Below are positions 1 to 8,775 of a DNA stretch of 64,000 nt, piece by piece. The notes below the pieces were generated by a model. The model made no database searches and had not been told where the DNA came from. It saw nothing but the letters and a program-made list of their open reading frames with translations. Origin of the DNA: Rhizobiales bacterium NRL2. Its GTDB lineage: Bacteria > Pseudomonadota > Alphaproteobacteria > Minwuiales > Minwuiaceae. Position numbers and translations under genes: made by a program. The DNA is taken from the NCBI GenBank assembly GCA_001664005.1, contig CP016093.1, forward strand, positions 2,625,001-2,689,000, in the 5' to 3' direction. Each line of letters starts with the position of its first letter. Position 1 is the first letter of the stretch.

Positions 1-210
1 ATCGGTTCGGCATGTGTCGAGAACTTCCAATTTAGGCGGAGTGGACCCGCCTCGCAAGCGAATTCGGAGAGAACCTCCGTGTCGCCCGACGCCGGGGGTA
101 AATGGACTTATCGCCCGCCGCCGTCAAGTCCCCAATTCGCTTGCCGGCGGCGAAAATCTGCGAACACAATCGGACGCTGGGAAAAGGGACCGGGGAGGCG
201 CGCGGACAAG

Positions 211-1131
211 GTGAAGAAACCCGTCATCGGCCTGGCCCTGGGCGCCGGCATCGCCCGCGGATGGGCGCATATCGGCGTGCTGCGCCGTCTCGAACAGGCT
301 GGCATCGCCCCCGACATCATCTGTGGCACCTCGATCGGCGCGCTGGTCGGCGGCACCTACGCCGCCGGCAAGCTGGACGCGATGGAGCACTGGGCCGGCG
401 AGCTGACGCGCGGGCGCATGTTCCGCTACATGGACCTTGCCTTCGGCGGCGGCGGGCTGATGGGCGGACGCAAGCTGGTCCGCCGCCTGGAGCAGGACTG
501 CGGCGAGGTGCGCATCGAGGAGATGGCGGTGAAGTTCGCCGCCGTCACCACCGAACTCGCCACCGGGCACGAGATCTGGCTGCGCGACGGCCCGCTGGTG
601 CCCGCGATCACCGCCTCCTACGCCCTGCCCGGCATCTTTCCGCCGGTGAAGGTCAAGGATCGCTGGCTGGTCGACGGCGCCATGGTCAATCCGGTTCCGG
701 TCAGCGTCTGCCGCGCCCTGGGCGCCCGCCTGGTCATCGCCGTCAATCTCAACGGCGACGTCTTCGGCAAGAACAACCTCGCCGCCGATCTGATCGACGA
801 GGACCTGCATTTCGACGACCTGCTGGCGCGCATCCGCGAGAACCCGGTCAAGGCGCTGAGTCCGCAGACGCTGATGATGCGCCAGATCTTCGGCCGCGAG
901 GAAGGCCGGCCCAGTGTCTTCTCGGTGATGATGAGCTCGATCCAGATCGTCCAGGACCGCCTCAACCGCTCGCGCATGGCCGGCGACCCCGCCGACGTCA
1001 CGGTCGAGCCGCGGCTGAGCCACATCGGGCTGCTGGAGTTCGACCGCGCCGAAGAGGCCATCCGCGAGGGCCGCGAGGCCGTCGAGCGGGCCCTGCCCGG
1101 CATCGCCGACGCCTACGCCGTCCTCGCCTGA
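211..1131 (+). CDS. rssA: RssA-like patatin-family phospholipase/esterase
   Basis: Predicted 306-residue patatin-like serine hydrolase using a Ser-Asp dyad on acyl lipids. The oxyanion loop GAGIARGWAHIG is at residues 11-22, the nucleophile motif GTSIG puts Ser at 41, and the DGA motif puts Asp at 155. The overall pattern (GLALG, ARGW, HIG, LVDGA, NPVPVS) closely follows E. coli RssA. I start at GTG 211, preceded by GGGGAGG at 192-198; an upstream ATG at 79 would add an Arg/Pro-rich stretch that precedes the domain and looks non-coding. No signal peptide or membrane segment is seen, so it is probably cytosolic or peripheral. The physiological substrate of RssA proteins is not known. The family call is firm; the symbol is by similarity only. 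Confidence 0.9.
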   Translation: MKKPVIGLALGAGIARGWAHIGVLRRLEQAGIAPDIICGTSIGALVGGTYAAGKLDAMEHWAGELTRGRMFRYMDLAFGGGGLMGGRKLVRRLEQDCGEVRIEEMAVKFAAVTTELATGHEIWLRDGPLVPAITASYALPGIFPPVKVKDRWLVDGAMVNPVPVSVCRALGARLVIAVNLNGDVFGKNNLAADLIDEDLHFDDLLARIRENPVKALSPQTLMMRQIFGREEGRPSVFSVMMSSIQIVQDRLNRSRMAGDPADVTVEPRLSHIGLLEFDRAEEAIREGREAVERALPGIADAYAVLA

Positions 1132-1253
1132 CGCCGCCCGCCGGGCCGTTTCCGGACAGCCGATGGTCGCATTCGGGCGCGCGGGGGCCTATGTTCTGGC
1201 GCACAAGCCAACGGCCGCCGCCCCGATCGCCGACGGAAAAGAAGAAGGTCAAC

Positions 1254-2612
1254 ATGCTGGGCGCTCTCCTCTCCCTCTCCGCCCTGTTCATCGGCATCGG
1301 CCTGATGATGGCCGGCAACGGTCTGCAGGGCTCGCTGCTGGGCCTGCGCGGTTCGCTGGAAGGCTTCGACACTGCCGTCCTCGGCATCGTGATGTCGGGC
1401 TATTTCATGGGCTTTCTCGCCGGCTCCCTCTACGCGCCCCGGGTGGTCAAGCGCGTCGGCCATATCCGCGTCTTCGCCGCCCTCGCCTCGCTGGCGTCCG
1501 CGGCGATCCTGGTGCACTCGATCTTCATCGACCCCTGGGTCTGGGGGGCGATGCGGGTGGTCACCGGCTTCTGCTATGCCGGCCTCTACATCGTCTGCGA
1601 GAGCTGGCTCAACGACATGAGCGACAACCAGAACCGCGGGCGGCTGCTGGCCATCTACATGGTGGTGCAGATGGGCGCGATGTCGGGCGGGCAGTTCCTG
1701 CTGGGCCTGTCCGACCCGAGCGGCGCCAACCTGTTCATGCTGATCGCCGTGCTGGTCTCGCTGGCGGTGCTGCCGCTCTGTCTCTCGGCCACCCGCGCCC
1801 CCGACATCTCGGCGCCGGAGGCGATGAGCTTCCGCGAACTCTTCCAGGCCTCGCCGCTCGGCACCATCGGCATCTTCATGTCGGGCATCGCCAACGGCGC
1901 CCTGTTCGGCTTCGGCGCCATCTACGCTCAGCGCGCCGGCCTGACCGTCGGCGAGATATCGACCTTCGTCGCCGCCATCTTCCTGGGCGGCATGCTGCTG
2001 CAGTTTCCGATCGGGCGCTTTTCCGACATCTTCGACAGGCGGATCGTCATCATGGCCGCGACCCTGGCGGCGTCCGTCGCCGCGGCCTCGGCGCTGTTCG
2101 TGCCGACGCCGGCGCCGCTGGATCCGATGGGCCCGGTGACAGAAGAGCGTCTGGTCTGGCCGATTCTCGCTCTCGCCGTGCTGATCGGCGGGCTGTCCAT
2201 GCCGCACTATTCGCTGTTCACCGCGCATGTGAACGACCGCGTGCCGACGGCGAAGATGATCTCCGCCTCGAGCGGGCTCGTCTTTCTCAACGGCGCGGGC
2301 GCCATTCTCGGACCCAATATCGCCGCCGCCTTCATGGGCGCGCTCGGACCGGTGGGGTTCTTCGTCACCATCGCGGTCGTCCACGCCGCCATCGGCATGC
2401 TGACCTTCTTCCGTATCTCCCGCCGGGCCGCGCCGACGCCGGACGAGCAGGCCGATTTCGTCGCCATGCCGATGCGGGGCACCCAGTACGCCAGCCAGAT
2501 GCCGACCGGCTGGGACAGCGACGAGACACCGGAACAGTCCGACGACGATGCCGAACCGGCGATGATCTTCGATGACGAATCGGAGCCGGAGGACCAACCT
2601 GCGGGCCCATGA
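1254..2612 (+). CDS. MFS transporter, YcaD-like
   Basis: A 452-residue polytopic membrane protein with about 12 hydrophobic segments, typical of the major facilitator superfamily. Shared landmarks with the YcaD group are a GYFMGFLAG segment, a KRVGHIR loop after TM2, and VCESWLND followed by NRGRLLAIYMV around TM4. The substrate cannot be read from the sequence. The last 50 or so residues form an acidic, soluble tail rich in Asp, Glu and Pro, which is unusual for the group. ATG 1254 has a weak AGAAGG upstream and places TM1 directly at the start; ATG 1191 in frame would add 21 polar residues. The stop overlaps the next gene's ATG by 4 nt (ATGA), implying translational coupling. Confidence 0.88.
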   Translation: MLGALLSLSALFIGIGLMMAGNGLQGSLLGLRGSLEGFDTAVLGIVMSGYFMGFLAGSLYAPRVVKRVGHIRVFAALASLASAAILVHSIFIDPWVWGAMRVVTGFCYAGLYIVCESWLNDMSDNQNRGRLLAIYMVVQMGAMSGGQFLLGLSDPSGANLFMLIAVLVSLAVLPLCLSATRAPDISAPEAMSFRELFQASPLGTIGIFMSGIANGALFGFGAIYAQRAGLTVGEISTFVAAIFLGGMLLQFPIGRFSDIFDRRIVIMAATLAASVAAASALFVPTPAPLDPMGPVTEERLVWPILALAVLIGGLSMPHYSLFTAHVNDRVPTAKMISASSGLVFLNGAGAILGPNIAAAFMGALGPVGFFVTIAVVHAAIGMLTFFRISRRAAPTPDEQADFVAMPMRGTQYASQMPTGWDSDETPEQSDDDAEPAMIFDDESEPEDQPAGP

Positions 2613-3724
2613 CTGAAAAGGCGGACGTGGTGGTGGTCGGGGCGGGCGTGATCGGCCTGGCGGCGGCGCGCGCCTTCGCGCTGGCGGGACGGGAGGTCAT
2701 CGTCATCGAGCGCGAGGGCCATGTCGGCGAGGGCACCAGCTCGCGCAATTCCGAAGTGATCCACGCCGGCATCTACTATCCGAAGGACAGTCTGAAGGCG
2801 CGCGCCTGCGTCGCCGGCAAGCATGCGCTGTACGACTATTGCGCCGGGCACGGCGTCCCTCACCGGCGCTGCGGCAAACTGATCGTGGCAAGCGGTTCCG
2901 ACCAACTCGACGAACTGCGCGCGCTCCGCGCCAGGGGCGCGGCCAACGGCGTCGGCGACCTGCGGCTGCTCGACCGCGAGGAAATGCTGGCGCTGGAGCC
3001 GGCGGTGGACGGTGTCGCGGCCCTACTCTCCCCTTCCACGGGTATCATCGACAGCCACGCCTACATGCTGGCCCTGCAAGGCGACGCCGAGGCCGCCGGG
3101 GCGATGATCGCCTTTCTGACGCCCCTTCTCGCCGTCGAGGCGGGCGAGGCCGGCCCGGTCATCGAAACCGGCGGCGCGCAGCCCATGCGGCTGGCCTGCC
3201 GGACGCTGGTCAACGCCGCGGGCCTGGCAGCGCCGGTCGTCGCCGACCTGGCCGACGGCCGCCGCCGCCGCCGCTTCTACGCCAAGGGTAACTACTACAC
3301 CCTGGCGGGCCGCTGCCCGTTCTCGCGCCTGATCTATCCCGTCCCGGAACCGGGTGGCCTGGGGGTCCACCTGACCATCGACATGGCCGGCGAGGCGCGC
3401 TTCGGACCCGACGTCGAGTGGCTGACCGAAGACGATCCGGCCGCCATCGACTACCGGGTCGATCCGGCCCGCGCCGAGCGCTTTCACGACGCCATCCGGC
3501 GCTACTGGCCGGGCCTGCCCGAGGATGCGCTGCAGCCCGGCTATAGCGGCGTGCGCCCGAAGCTCTCCGGCCCCGGCGAACCGGCCGCGGACTTCGTGGT
3601 GGAAGGCCCCCGGGAACACGGTGTCCCGGGCCTGGTCAACATGCTGGGCATCGAGAGCCCGGGAATCACGGCCTCGCTGGCTCTCGCGGACCTGGCGATG
3701 ACGGCGGCCGGCCCGACGGACTGA
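2609..3724 (+). CDS. FAD-dependent oxidoreductase, L-2-hydroxyglutarate oxidase (LhgO)-like
   Basis: A 371-residue DAO-family flavoenzyme. The N-terminal Rossmann motif VVGAGVIG (residues 9-16) is followed by an acidic residue after beta-2 (VIER). The segment SSRNSEVIHAGIYYP and the following KA-C-G-LY-YC pattern with GKLIVA are characteristic of L-2-hydroxyglutarate oxidase/dehydrogenase proteins, which oxidise L-2-hydroxyglutarate to 2-oxoglutarate and pass electrons to O2 or quinone. The C-terminal GYSGVRPKL and GIESPGITASLA segments complete the FAD site. It is translationally coupled to the MFS gene upstream, so a link between transport and oxidation of a small acid is possible but is only inferred. 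Confidence 0.85.
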   Translation: MTEKADVVVVGAGVIGLAAARAFALAGREVIVIEREGHVGEGTSSRNSEVIHAGIYYPKDSLKARACVAGKHALYDYCAGHGVPHRRCGKLIVASGSDQLDELRALRARGAANGVGDLRLLDREEMLALEPAVDGVAALLSPSTGIIDSHAYMLALQGDAEAAGAMIAFLTPLLAVEAGEAGPVIETGGAQPMRLACRTLVNAAGLAAPVVADLADGRRRRRFYAKGNYYTLAGRCPFSRLIYPVPEPGGLGVHLTIDMAGEARFGPDVEWLTEDDPAAIDYRVDPARAERFHDAIRRYWPGLPEDALQPGYSGVRPKLSGPGEPAADFVVEGPREHGVPGLVNMLGIESPGITASLALADLAMTAAGPTD

Positions 3725-3745
3725 CGGGACCGGACGGCAAGTCGG

Positions 3746-4513
3746 TCAGGCGTCCCCGCCGGCCGGGTCCTGCGGCTTCGCCGCTATCGCCGCCAGCGCC
3801 CGCGCCTGTTCCTCGACATCGATCGGCATGGCGGAGGCGATCTCCAGCTCCCGGGCTTCCAGCGCCCGAGGACCCTGCCGCGCCACAGCCGCCAGCAGCA
3901 CGGCGTCGCGGCGGCGTATCAGATGCTCGATCTGCGGCCGGAACAGCACGACCAACGCCCGCAGCCAGCGGTCGACGTCGGCGGGCGGCCCCGCGCCGGC
4001 GGGCCGGAAGCGGTCCAGCATGGCAATCACGTCGTCGCCGGCGCAAAGCGCTTCCCCGGTCACCCAGCGGTTGGTGGTGAACAGATGGCTGGGCCTGCCG
4101 CGCCGGTCGACCGCAAGCGCGACGAGGTGCGAGACCGATCCCCGCCCTCCGGGCCAGGACGTGGCCTCGTCCGGAACCAGCGGCCGGACGCTCGCCGGCA
4201 TGCCGGGCGCGCGCAGGAAGGTATGGAAGTGGCCGAGGTCGCCCGGCGCACCGTCGTGACGGTGGAAATAATACTGCGCGTGGCTCTCGGGATCGTGGGC
4301 ATCGCCCTCGGGCAGTCGACGCCAGTCCGCCGGTGTGGGTCCGTCGTCGCCCAACAGCAATCCGGCGACGCCACCGGGCCGGCCGCGGTGACGCGCCTCG
4401 ATGGCGGCGACCGTTCTCGCCGCCGCATTCATTGCCGCCAGCCGCGACGCCCCGGCCCCGGCGGCCGGATTCGCCGTGCTCGCCCGGAAGATGTATCGCC
4501 AAGGGTCCTTCAT
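3746..4513 (-). CDS. Hypothetical protein, possibly DUF6969-like
   Basis: A 255-residue soluble protein of unknown function. It has a His-rich core, QYYFHRHDGAPGDLGHFHTF, then a region reading SHLVALAVDRRGRPSHLFTTNRWVTGE, which looks like a compact beta-sheet domain. The pattern recalls the DUF6969 proteins of alphaproteobacteria; this is from memory and needs a profile search. The clustered His residues could bind metal, but no catalytic motif is recognised. I start at ATG 4513 (MKDPWRYIF) because GGAGA lies about 10 nt upstream on this strand; the reading frame is open further to 4618. It is convergent with the FAD enzyme and divergent from glnB. Confidence 0.7.
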   Translation of the reverse strand: MKDPWRYIFRASTANPAAGAGASRLAAMNAAARTVAAIEARHRGRPGGVAGLLLGDDGPTPADWRRLPEGDAHDPESHAQYYFHRHDGAPGDLGHFHTFLRAPGMPASVRPLVPDEATSWPGGRGSVSHLVALAVDRRGRPSHLFTTNRWVTGEALCAGDDVIAMLDRFRPAGAGPPADVDRWLRALVVLFRPQIEHLIRRRDAVLLAAVARQGPRALEARELEIASAMPIDVEEQARALAAIAAKPQDPAGGDA

Positions 4514-4682
4514 CGGGGCTATTCTCCGGCCGGCGGATCGGAATGGAAGGTGCCGGATGCAGACCCCGGCAAGGAAGCCCATAAATTCACCAGATTGCCC
4601 AAAATTCCGGCATTTCATTTGACAAAAAATCAGTCAGTTTGCTAACTTGTTGAAAATATTGGGGTAATTTCTACCATTCGGG

Positions 4683-4698
4683 TGGCACGCGGTGTGCT
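4683..4698 (+). promoter_or_regulatory. Sigma-54 (RpoN) -24/-12 promoter upstream of glnB
   Basis: The sequence TGGCACG-CGGT-GTGCT matches the RpoN consensus TGGCACG-N4-TTGCW with one mismatch, and the invariant GG and GC have the required 10-nt separation. The -12 GC at 4696-4697 predicts a transcript start near 4709, about 60 nt before the glnB ATG. glnB-glnA operons in related bacteria are known to be driven by NtrC and sigma-54, so the location fits. I did not find a convincing NtrC enhancer dyad in the 100 or so nt upstream. Confidence 0.75.
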
Positions 4699-4700
4699 AA

Positions 4701-5108
<408 letters not shown>

Positions 5109-5183
5109 GGACCGTGATCAATTCCGGGCGCCGCGGCCCGCCGCAGCGCTCTGTGCAATCTGTGAAAGGACAGGGAATCAAAC

Positions 5184-6596
5184 ATGTCTGACGACATCAA
5201 CAAGGTCATGAGCCGGATCAACTCCGACGAGGTCAAGTACGTGGATCTCCGGTTCACCGACCCGCGGGGCAAGTGGCAGCATCTGACGATGGACGCCGAC
5301 GTGTTCCCCGAGGATTTCTTCGAGGAAGGCGTGATGTTCGACGGCTCCTCGATTGCTGGCTGGAAGGCGATCAACGAATCCGACATGGCGCTGCTGCCGG
5401 ATCCGACCTCGGCCGTGATGGACCCGTTCATGGCGCAGCCGACGCTGATCCTGTTCTGCGACATCAACGAGCCGTCGACGGGCGAAGGCTACAGCCGCGA
5501 CCCGCGCACCACCGCCAAGCGCGCCTCCGAGTACATGAAGTACGCCGGCGTCGGCGATGCGGCCTATTTCGGTCCCGAGGCCGAGTTCTTCCTGTTCGAC
5601 GACGTCCGCTTCGACGTGAAGATGAACCACACCTTCTTCCGTATCGATGACCAGGAAGGCCCCTACAATTCCGGCACCGAGTTCGAGGCCGGCAACATGG
5701 GTCACCGCCCGGGGGTCAAGGGCGGCTACTTCCCCGTGCCGCCGGTCGACGCGGGCCAGGATATCCGCTCCGAGATGCTCGCCGTCATGCGCGAGATGGG
5801 CCTGAATACCGACAAGCACCACCACGAGGTGGCGCCGTCGCAGCACGAGCTCGGCATGACCTTCGCCGAGATGACCAAGGCCGCCGACAACATCCAGATC
5901 TACAAGTACGTCGTGCAGCAGGTCGCCCATCAGTGGGGCAAGACCGCGACCTTCATGCCAAAGCCGATCATGGGCGACAACGGCTCGGGCATGCACGTCC
6001 ACCAGTCGATCTGGAAGGGCGGCGAGCCGACCTTCGCCGGCTCCGGCTATGCGGATCTCTCCGACACGGCGCTCTACTACATCGGCGGCATCATCAAGCA
6101 CGCGAAGGCCATCAACGCCTTCACCAACCCGTCGACGAACTCCTACAAGCGGCTGATTCCGGGCTTCGAGGCGCCGGTCCTGCTGGCCTACTCCGCCCGC
6201 AACCGTTCGGCGTCGTGCCGCATCCCCTTCGGCTCCAGCCCCAAGGCGAAGCGCGTGGAGATCCGGTTCCCCGACCCGATGGCGAATCCCTATCTCGCGT
6301 TCTCGGCCATGCTGATGGCCGGCCTGGACGGCATCGAGAACAAGATCCATCCGGGCGATCCGATGGACAAGAACCTCTACGACCTGCCGCCGGAGGAGCT
6401 GGAAGGCGTGCCGACGGTGTGCGGCTCGCTGCGCGAGGCTCTCACCTCCCTCGACGCCGACCGCGAGTTCCTGAAGAAGGGCGACGTCTTCACCGACGAC
6501 CAGATCAACGGCTACATGGACCTGAAGTGGGAGGAGATCTTCCGCTTCGAGCACACGCCGCATCCGGTCGAGTTCGCGATGTACTATTCGAACTGA
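5184..6596 (+). CDS. glnA: Glutamine synthetase type I
   Basis: A 470-residue GSI enzyme that makes glutamine from glutamate, ammonia and ATP in the cytoplasm as a dodecamer. Visible signatures include [10 protein letters not shown] near the N-terminus, the [11 protein letters not shown] metal-binding segment, the [19 protein letters not shown]-site region and NRSASCRIP. The adenylylation loop NLYDLPPEE has its Tyr at 399 (398 without the initiator Met), so this is the GSI-beta form regulated by GlnE adenylylation. An AAAGGA lies upstream of the ATG. Expression is probably driven mainly from the promoter upstream of glnB, and a strong hairpin terminator follows. Confidence 0.98.
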   Translation: MSDDINKVMSRINSDEVKYVDLRFTDPRGKWQHLTMDADVFPEDFFEEGVMFDGSSIAGWKAINESDMALLPDPTSAVMDPFMAQPTLILFCDINEPSTGEGYSRDPRTTAKRASEYMKYAGVGDAAYFGPEAEFFLFDDVRFDVKMNHTFFRIDDQEGPYNSGTEFEAGNMGHRPGVKGGYFPVPPVDAGQDIRSEMLAVMREMGLNTDKHHHEVAPSQHELGMTFAEMTKAADNIQIYKYVVQQVAHQWGKTATFMPKPIMGDNGSGMHVHQSIWKGGEPTFAGSGYADLSDTALYYIGGIIKHAKAINAFTNPSTNSYKRLIPGFEAPVLLAYSARNRSASCRIPFGSSPKAKRVEIRFPDPMANPYLAFSAMLMAGLDGIENKIHPGDPMDKNLYDLPPEELEGVPTVCGSLREALTSLDADREFLKKGDVFTDDQINGYMDLKWEEIFRFEHTPHPVEFAMYYSN

Positions 6597-6622
6597 TCCC
6601 CACGGGGATCGTCGAAACGGGT

Positions 6623-6655
6623 AAGGCCGCGGCGCAAGCCGCGGCCTTTTCCTTT
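6623..6655 (+). terminator. Rho-independent terminator of glnB-glnA
   Basis: An 11-bp perfect GC-rich stem (6623-6633 with 6638-6648) closes a GCAA tetraloop and is followed by TTCCTTT. It begins 27 nt after the glnA stop and separates the operon from the following PLP-enzyme gene. Confidence 0.9.
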
Positions 6656-6748
6656 GGAGTGCCGCGGCGGTGGCGCGCGGCAAGTTTTCGCTGGACAGCG
6701 CCCGCCCCCTCCCCAACCTTCCGGCACAGAAAACAAGGGGAGCATGGG

Positions 6749-7912
6749 ATGCCCGAACTGAAGAACCGCCAGGGCTTCGCGACGCGCGCGATCCACGCCG
6801 GTCAACGCCCGGATCCGACGACGGGCGCCGTGATGACGCCGATCTACGCCACCTCGACCTACGTCCAGGAAAGTCCCGGCGTCCACAAGGGTTTCGAGTA
6901 CAGCCGTTCCCAGAACCCGACACGGATGGCGTTCGAAGCCTGTGTCGCCGATCTCGAGAACGGCGCCCACGGCCTTGCCTTCGCGTCCGGCATGGCGGCG
7001 ATGGGCACCGTACTGGAGCTGCTCGACAGCGGTGATCACGTCGTCGCCATGGACGATCTCTATGGCGGCAGCTACCGGCTGTTCGAGAACGTCCGCAAGC
7101 GCTCCGCCGGGCTCGACTTCAGCTTCGCCGATCTCTCCGATCCGGCCGCCTTCGAAGCCGCCATCCGGCCGGAGACGAAGATGGTCTGGGTCGAGAGTCC
7201 GACCAATCCGCTGCTGAAGCTGGTGGACCTCAAGGCGATTGCCGACATCGCCCGGTCCCGCGGCATCCTGATGGTCTGCGACAACACCTTCGCCACGCCC
7301 TACTGCCAGCAGCCGCTGGAGTTCGGCGCGGACATCGTCGTTCATTCGATCACCAAGTACATCAACGGCCATTCCGACGTCGTCGGCGGCGTCGTCGTGA
7401 TCGGCGAGAACCCGGACCTGAAGGAACGGCTCTACTACCTGCAGAACGCGGTGGGCGGCATCCTGGGACCGTTCGATTCCTTCCTGGCGCTGCGCGGCGT
7501 CAAGACGCTGGCGCTGCGCATGCGCCAGCACTGCAACTCCGCCCTGGCGATCGCCGAGCACCTGGAAGCTCACCCCGGCATCGAGAGGGTGATCTATCCG
7601 GGCCTGCCGAGCCATCCCCAGCATGAGCTTGCCGCGCGCCAGATGGACGGCTTCGGCGGCATGGTGACGGCCTTCATCAAGGGCGGACTGGCGGACGCCC
7701 GCCGTTTCCTGGAACGCTGCGAGATCTTCGCCCTGGCCGAGAGCCTGGGCGGGGTCGAGAGCCTGATCGAGCATCCGGCGATCATGACCCATGCCTCCGT
7801 GCCGGCCGACGTGCGCGCCAAGCTCGGCATTTCCGATACGCTGATCCGCCTTTCGGTGGGGGTCGAGGACATCGACGACCTGATCGCCGAACTTGACCGG
7901 GCGCTCGGCTGA
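6749..7912 (+). CDS. Trans-sulfuration PLP enzyme (cystathionine gamma-synthase/gamma-lyase family)
   Basis: A 387-residue Cys/Met-metabolism PLP-dependent enzyme (fold type I). The family pattern is complete: YSRSQNPTR, FASGMAA for phosphate binding, DLYGGSYRLF, ESPTNPLL, DNTFATP and the Schiff-base Lys at 203 in HSITKYINGHSD. C-terminal ESLGGVESLIEHPAIMTH is shared by MetB, MetC-like and gamma-lyase enzymes, so sequence alone does not settle whether it makes or breaks cystathionine. The best overall resemblance from memory is to MetB and cystathionine gamma-lyase. The ATG at 6749 has AGGGGAG upstream. It precedes mazG by 20 nt, and its Met/Cys role has no obvious link to either neighbour. 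Confidence 0.9.
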   Translation: MPELKNRQGFATRAIHAGQRPDPTTGAVMTPIYATSTYVQESPGVHKGFEYSRSQNPTRMAFEACVADLENGAHGLAFASGMAAMGTVLELLDSGDHVVAMDDLYGGSYRLFENVRKRSAGLDFSFADLSDPAAFEAAIRPETKMVWVESPTNPLLKLVDLKAIADIARSRGILMVCDNTFATPYCQQPLEFGADIVVHSITKYINGHSDVVGGVVVIGENPDLKERLYYLQNAVGGILGPFDSFLALRGVKTLALRMRQHCNSALAIAEHLEAHPGIERVIYPGLPSHPQHELAARQMDGFGGMVTAFIKGGLADARRFLERCEIFALAESLGGVESLIEHPAIMTHASVPADVRAKLGISDTLIRLSVGVEDIDDLIAELDRALG

Positions 7913-7932
7913 GCCGCGGAAAGGAGGGAGCG

Positions 7933-8766
7933 ATGAAGGACCGGGAGCCCGAAGGCCGTCAGGGCGGCGTGGACCCGATGGAGCGGCTGCTGCGTGTCAT
8001 GGCGCGGCTGCGCGATCCCGAACGCGGCTGCCCCTGGGACGTCGAACAGGATTTCGAGAGCATCGCGCCCTACACCATCGAGGAGGCCTACGAGGTCGCC
8101 GACGCCATCGAGCGGCGCAGCATGGAGGATCTGAAGGGGGAACTGGGCGACCTGCTGTTCCAGGTCGTGTTCCACGCCCGCATGGCCGAGGAGCTTGACG
8201 CCTTCGACTTCGAGGATGTGGCCGACCACATATCGGAGAAAATGATCGAGCGTCACCCGCATGTCTTCGGCGAGGGCGCCGGGATCGACAGCGCCGGCGC
8301 CCAGACCCGTAACTGGGAGGCGCAGAAGGCCGCCGAGCGCGGGCGCCGGGCCGCCCGGGAGGGCCGACGCCCCTCCGCGCTGGATGGCGTCGCCATGGGA
8401 CTGCCGGCGCTGATGCGGGCGGAGAAGATCCAGAAACGCGCCGCGCGGGTGGGTTTCGATTTCCCCGATATCGCACCGGTCATGGGCAAGATCGACGAGG
8501 AGTGGGCCGAAGTCCGGGCCGAGATCGAAAGCGGCGACCGGGATCGTCAGGAGGCCGAGATCGGCGATCTGCTGTTCGCCGTCGTCAACCTCGCCCGATA
8601 CCTTGGAATCGACGCCGAAGCCGCTCTGCGCAATACGAATTCGCGCTTCGTCAGCCGCTTTCACAGGGTCGAGGCGGCGGTCGCCGCGGAGGGGCGCTCC
8701 ATCGAGGAAGCCACGCTGGAAGAGATGGACGCCCACTGGAACGCAGCCAAGAAGACGCAGGACTGA
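7933..8766 (+). CDS. mazG: Nucleoside triphosphate pyrophosphohydrolase MazG
   Basis: A 277-residue tandem-domain MazG that hydrolyses (d)NTPs to the monophosphate and pyrophosphate, cleaning nucleotide pools. The N-terminal domain shows the family signature RLRDPERGCPWD and the Mg-binding EEAYEVADAIE helix followed by GELGDLLFQVVFHA. The C-terminal domain repeats the theme with EEWAEVRAEIE and EIGDLLFAVVNLAR. KVP-like motifs near HPHVFGE are present. The start is secure: AAAGGAGGGA lies just upstream of the ATG. It converges with the acylase gene, leaving only 9 nt between their ends. Confidence 0.95.
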   Translation: MKDREPEGRQGGVDPMERLLRVMARLRDPERGCPWDVEQDFESIAPYTIEEAYEVADAIERRSMEDLKGELGDLLFQVVFHARMAEELDAFDFEDVADHISEKMIERHPHVFGEGAGIDSAGAQTRNWEAQKAAERGRRAAREGRRPSALDGVAMGLPALMRAEKIQKRAARVGFDFPDIAPVMGKIDEEWAEVRAEIESGDRDRQEAEIGDLLFAVVNLARYLGIDAEAALRNTNSRFVSRFHRVEAAVAAEGRSIEEATLEEMDAHWNAAKKTQD

Positions 8767-8775
8767 GTCCGCTTC

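Noticed and set aside
34..52. Small hairpin AGGCGG/CCGCCT at the left edge as a possible terminator of an upstream gene
   Set aside because: No T tract follows and the upstream gene is outside the window, so nothing supports the call.
102..1253. A long 5' extension of the YcaD-like MFS frame over the patatin gene
   Set aside because: It is the out-of-frame reading of the patatin gene; the product is Arg/Pro/His-rich until the first membrane span.
5933..6748. A 5' extension of the trans-sulfuration enzyme frame running back through glnA
   Set aside because: It crosses the glnA terminator and encodes Arg/Gly-rich sequence; the enzyme begins at 6749 behind AGGGGAG.
5178..6923. A 581-codon minus-strand frame opposite glnA
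   Set aside because: Shadow of a fully conserved glutamine synthetase; no ribosome-binding site.
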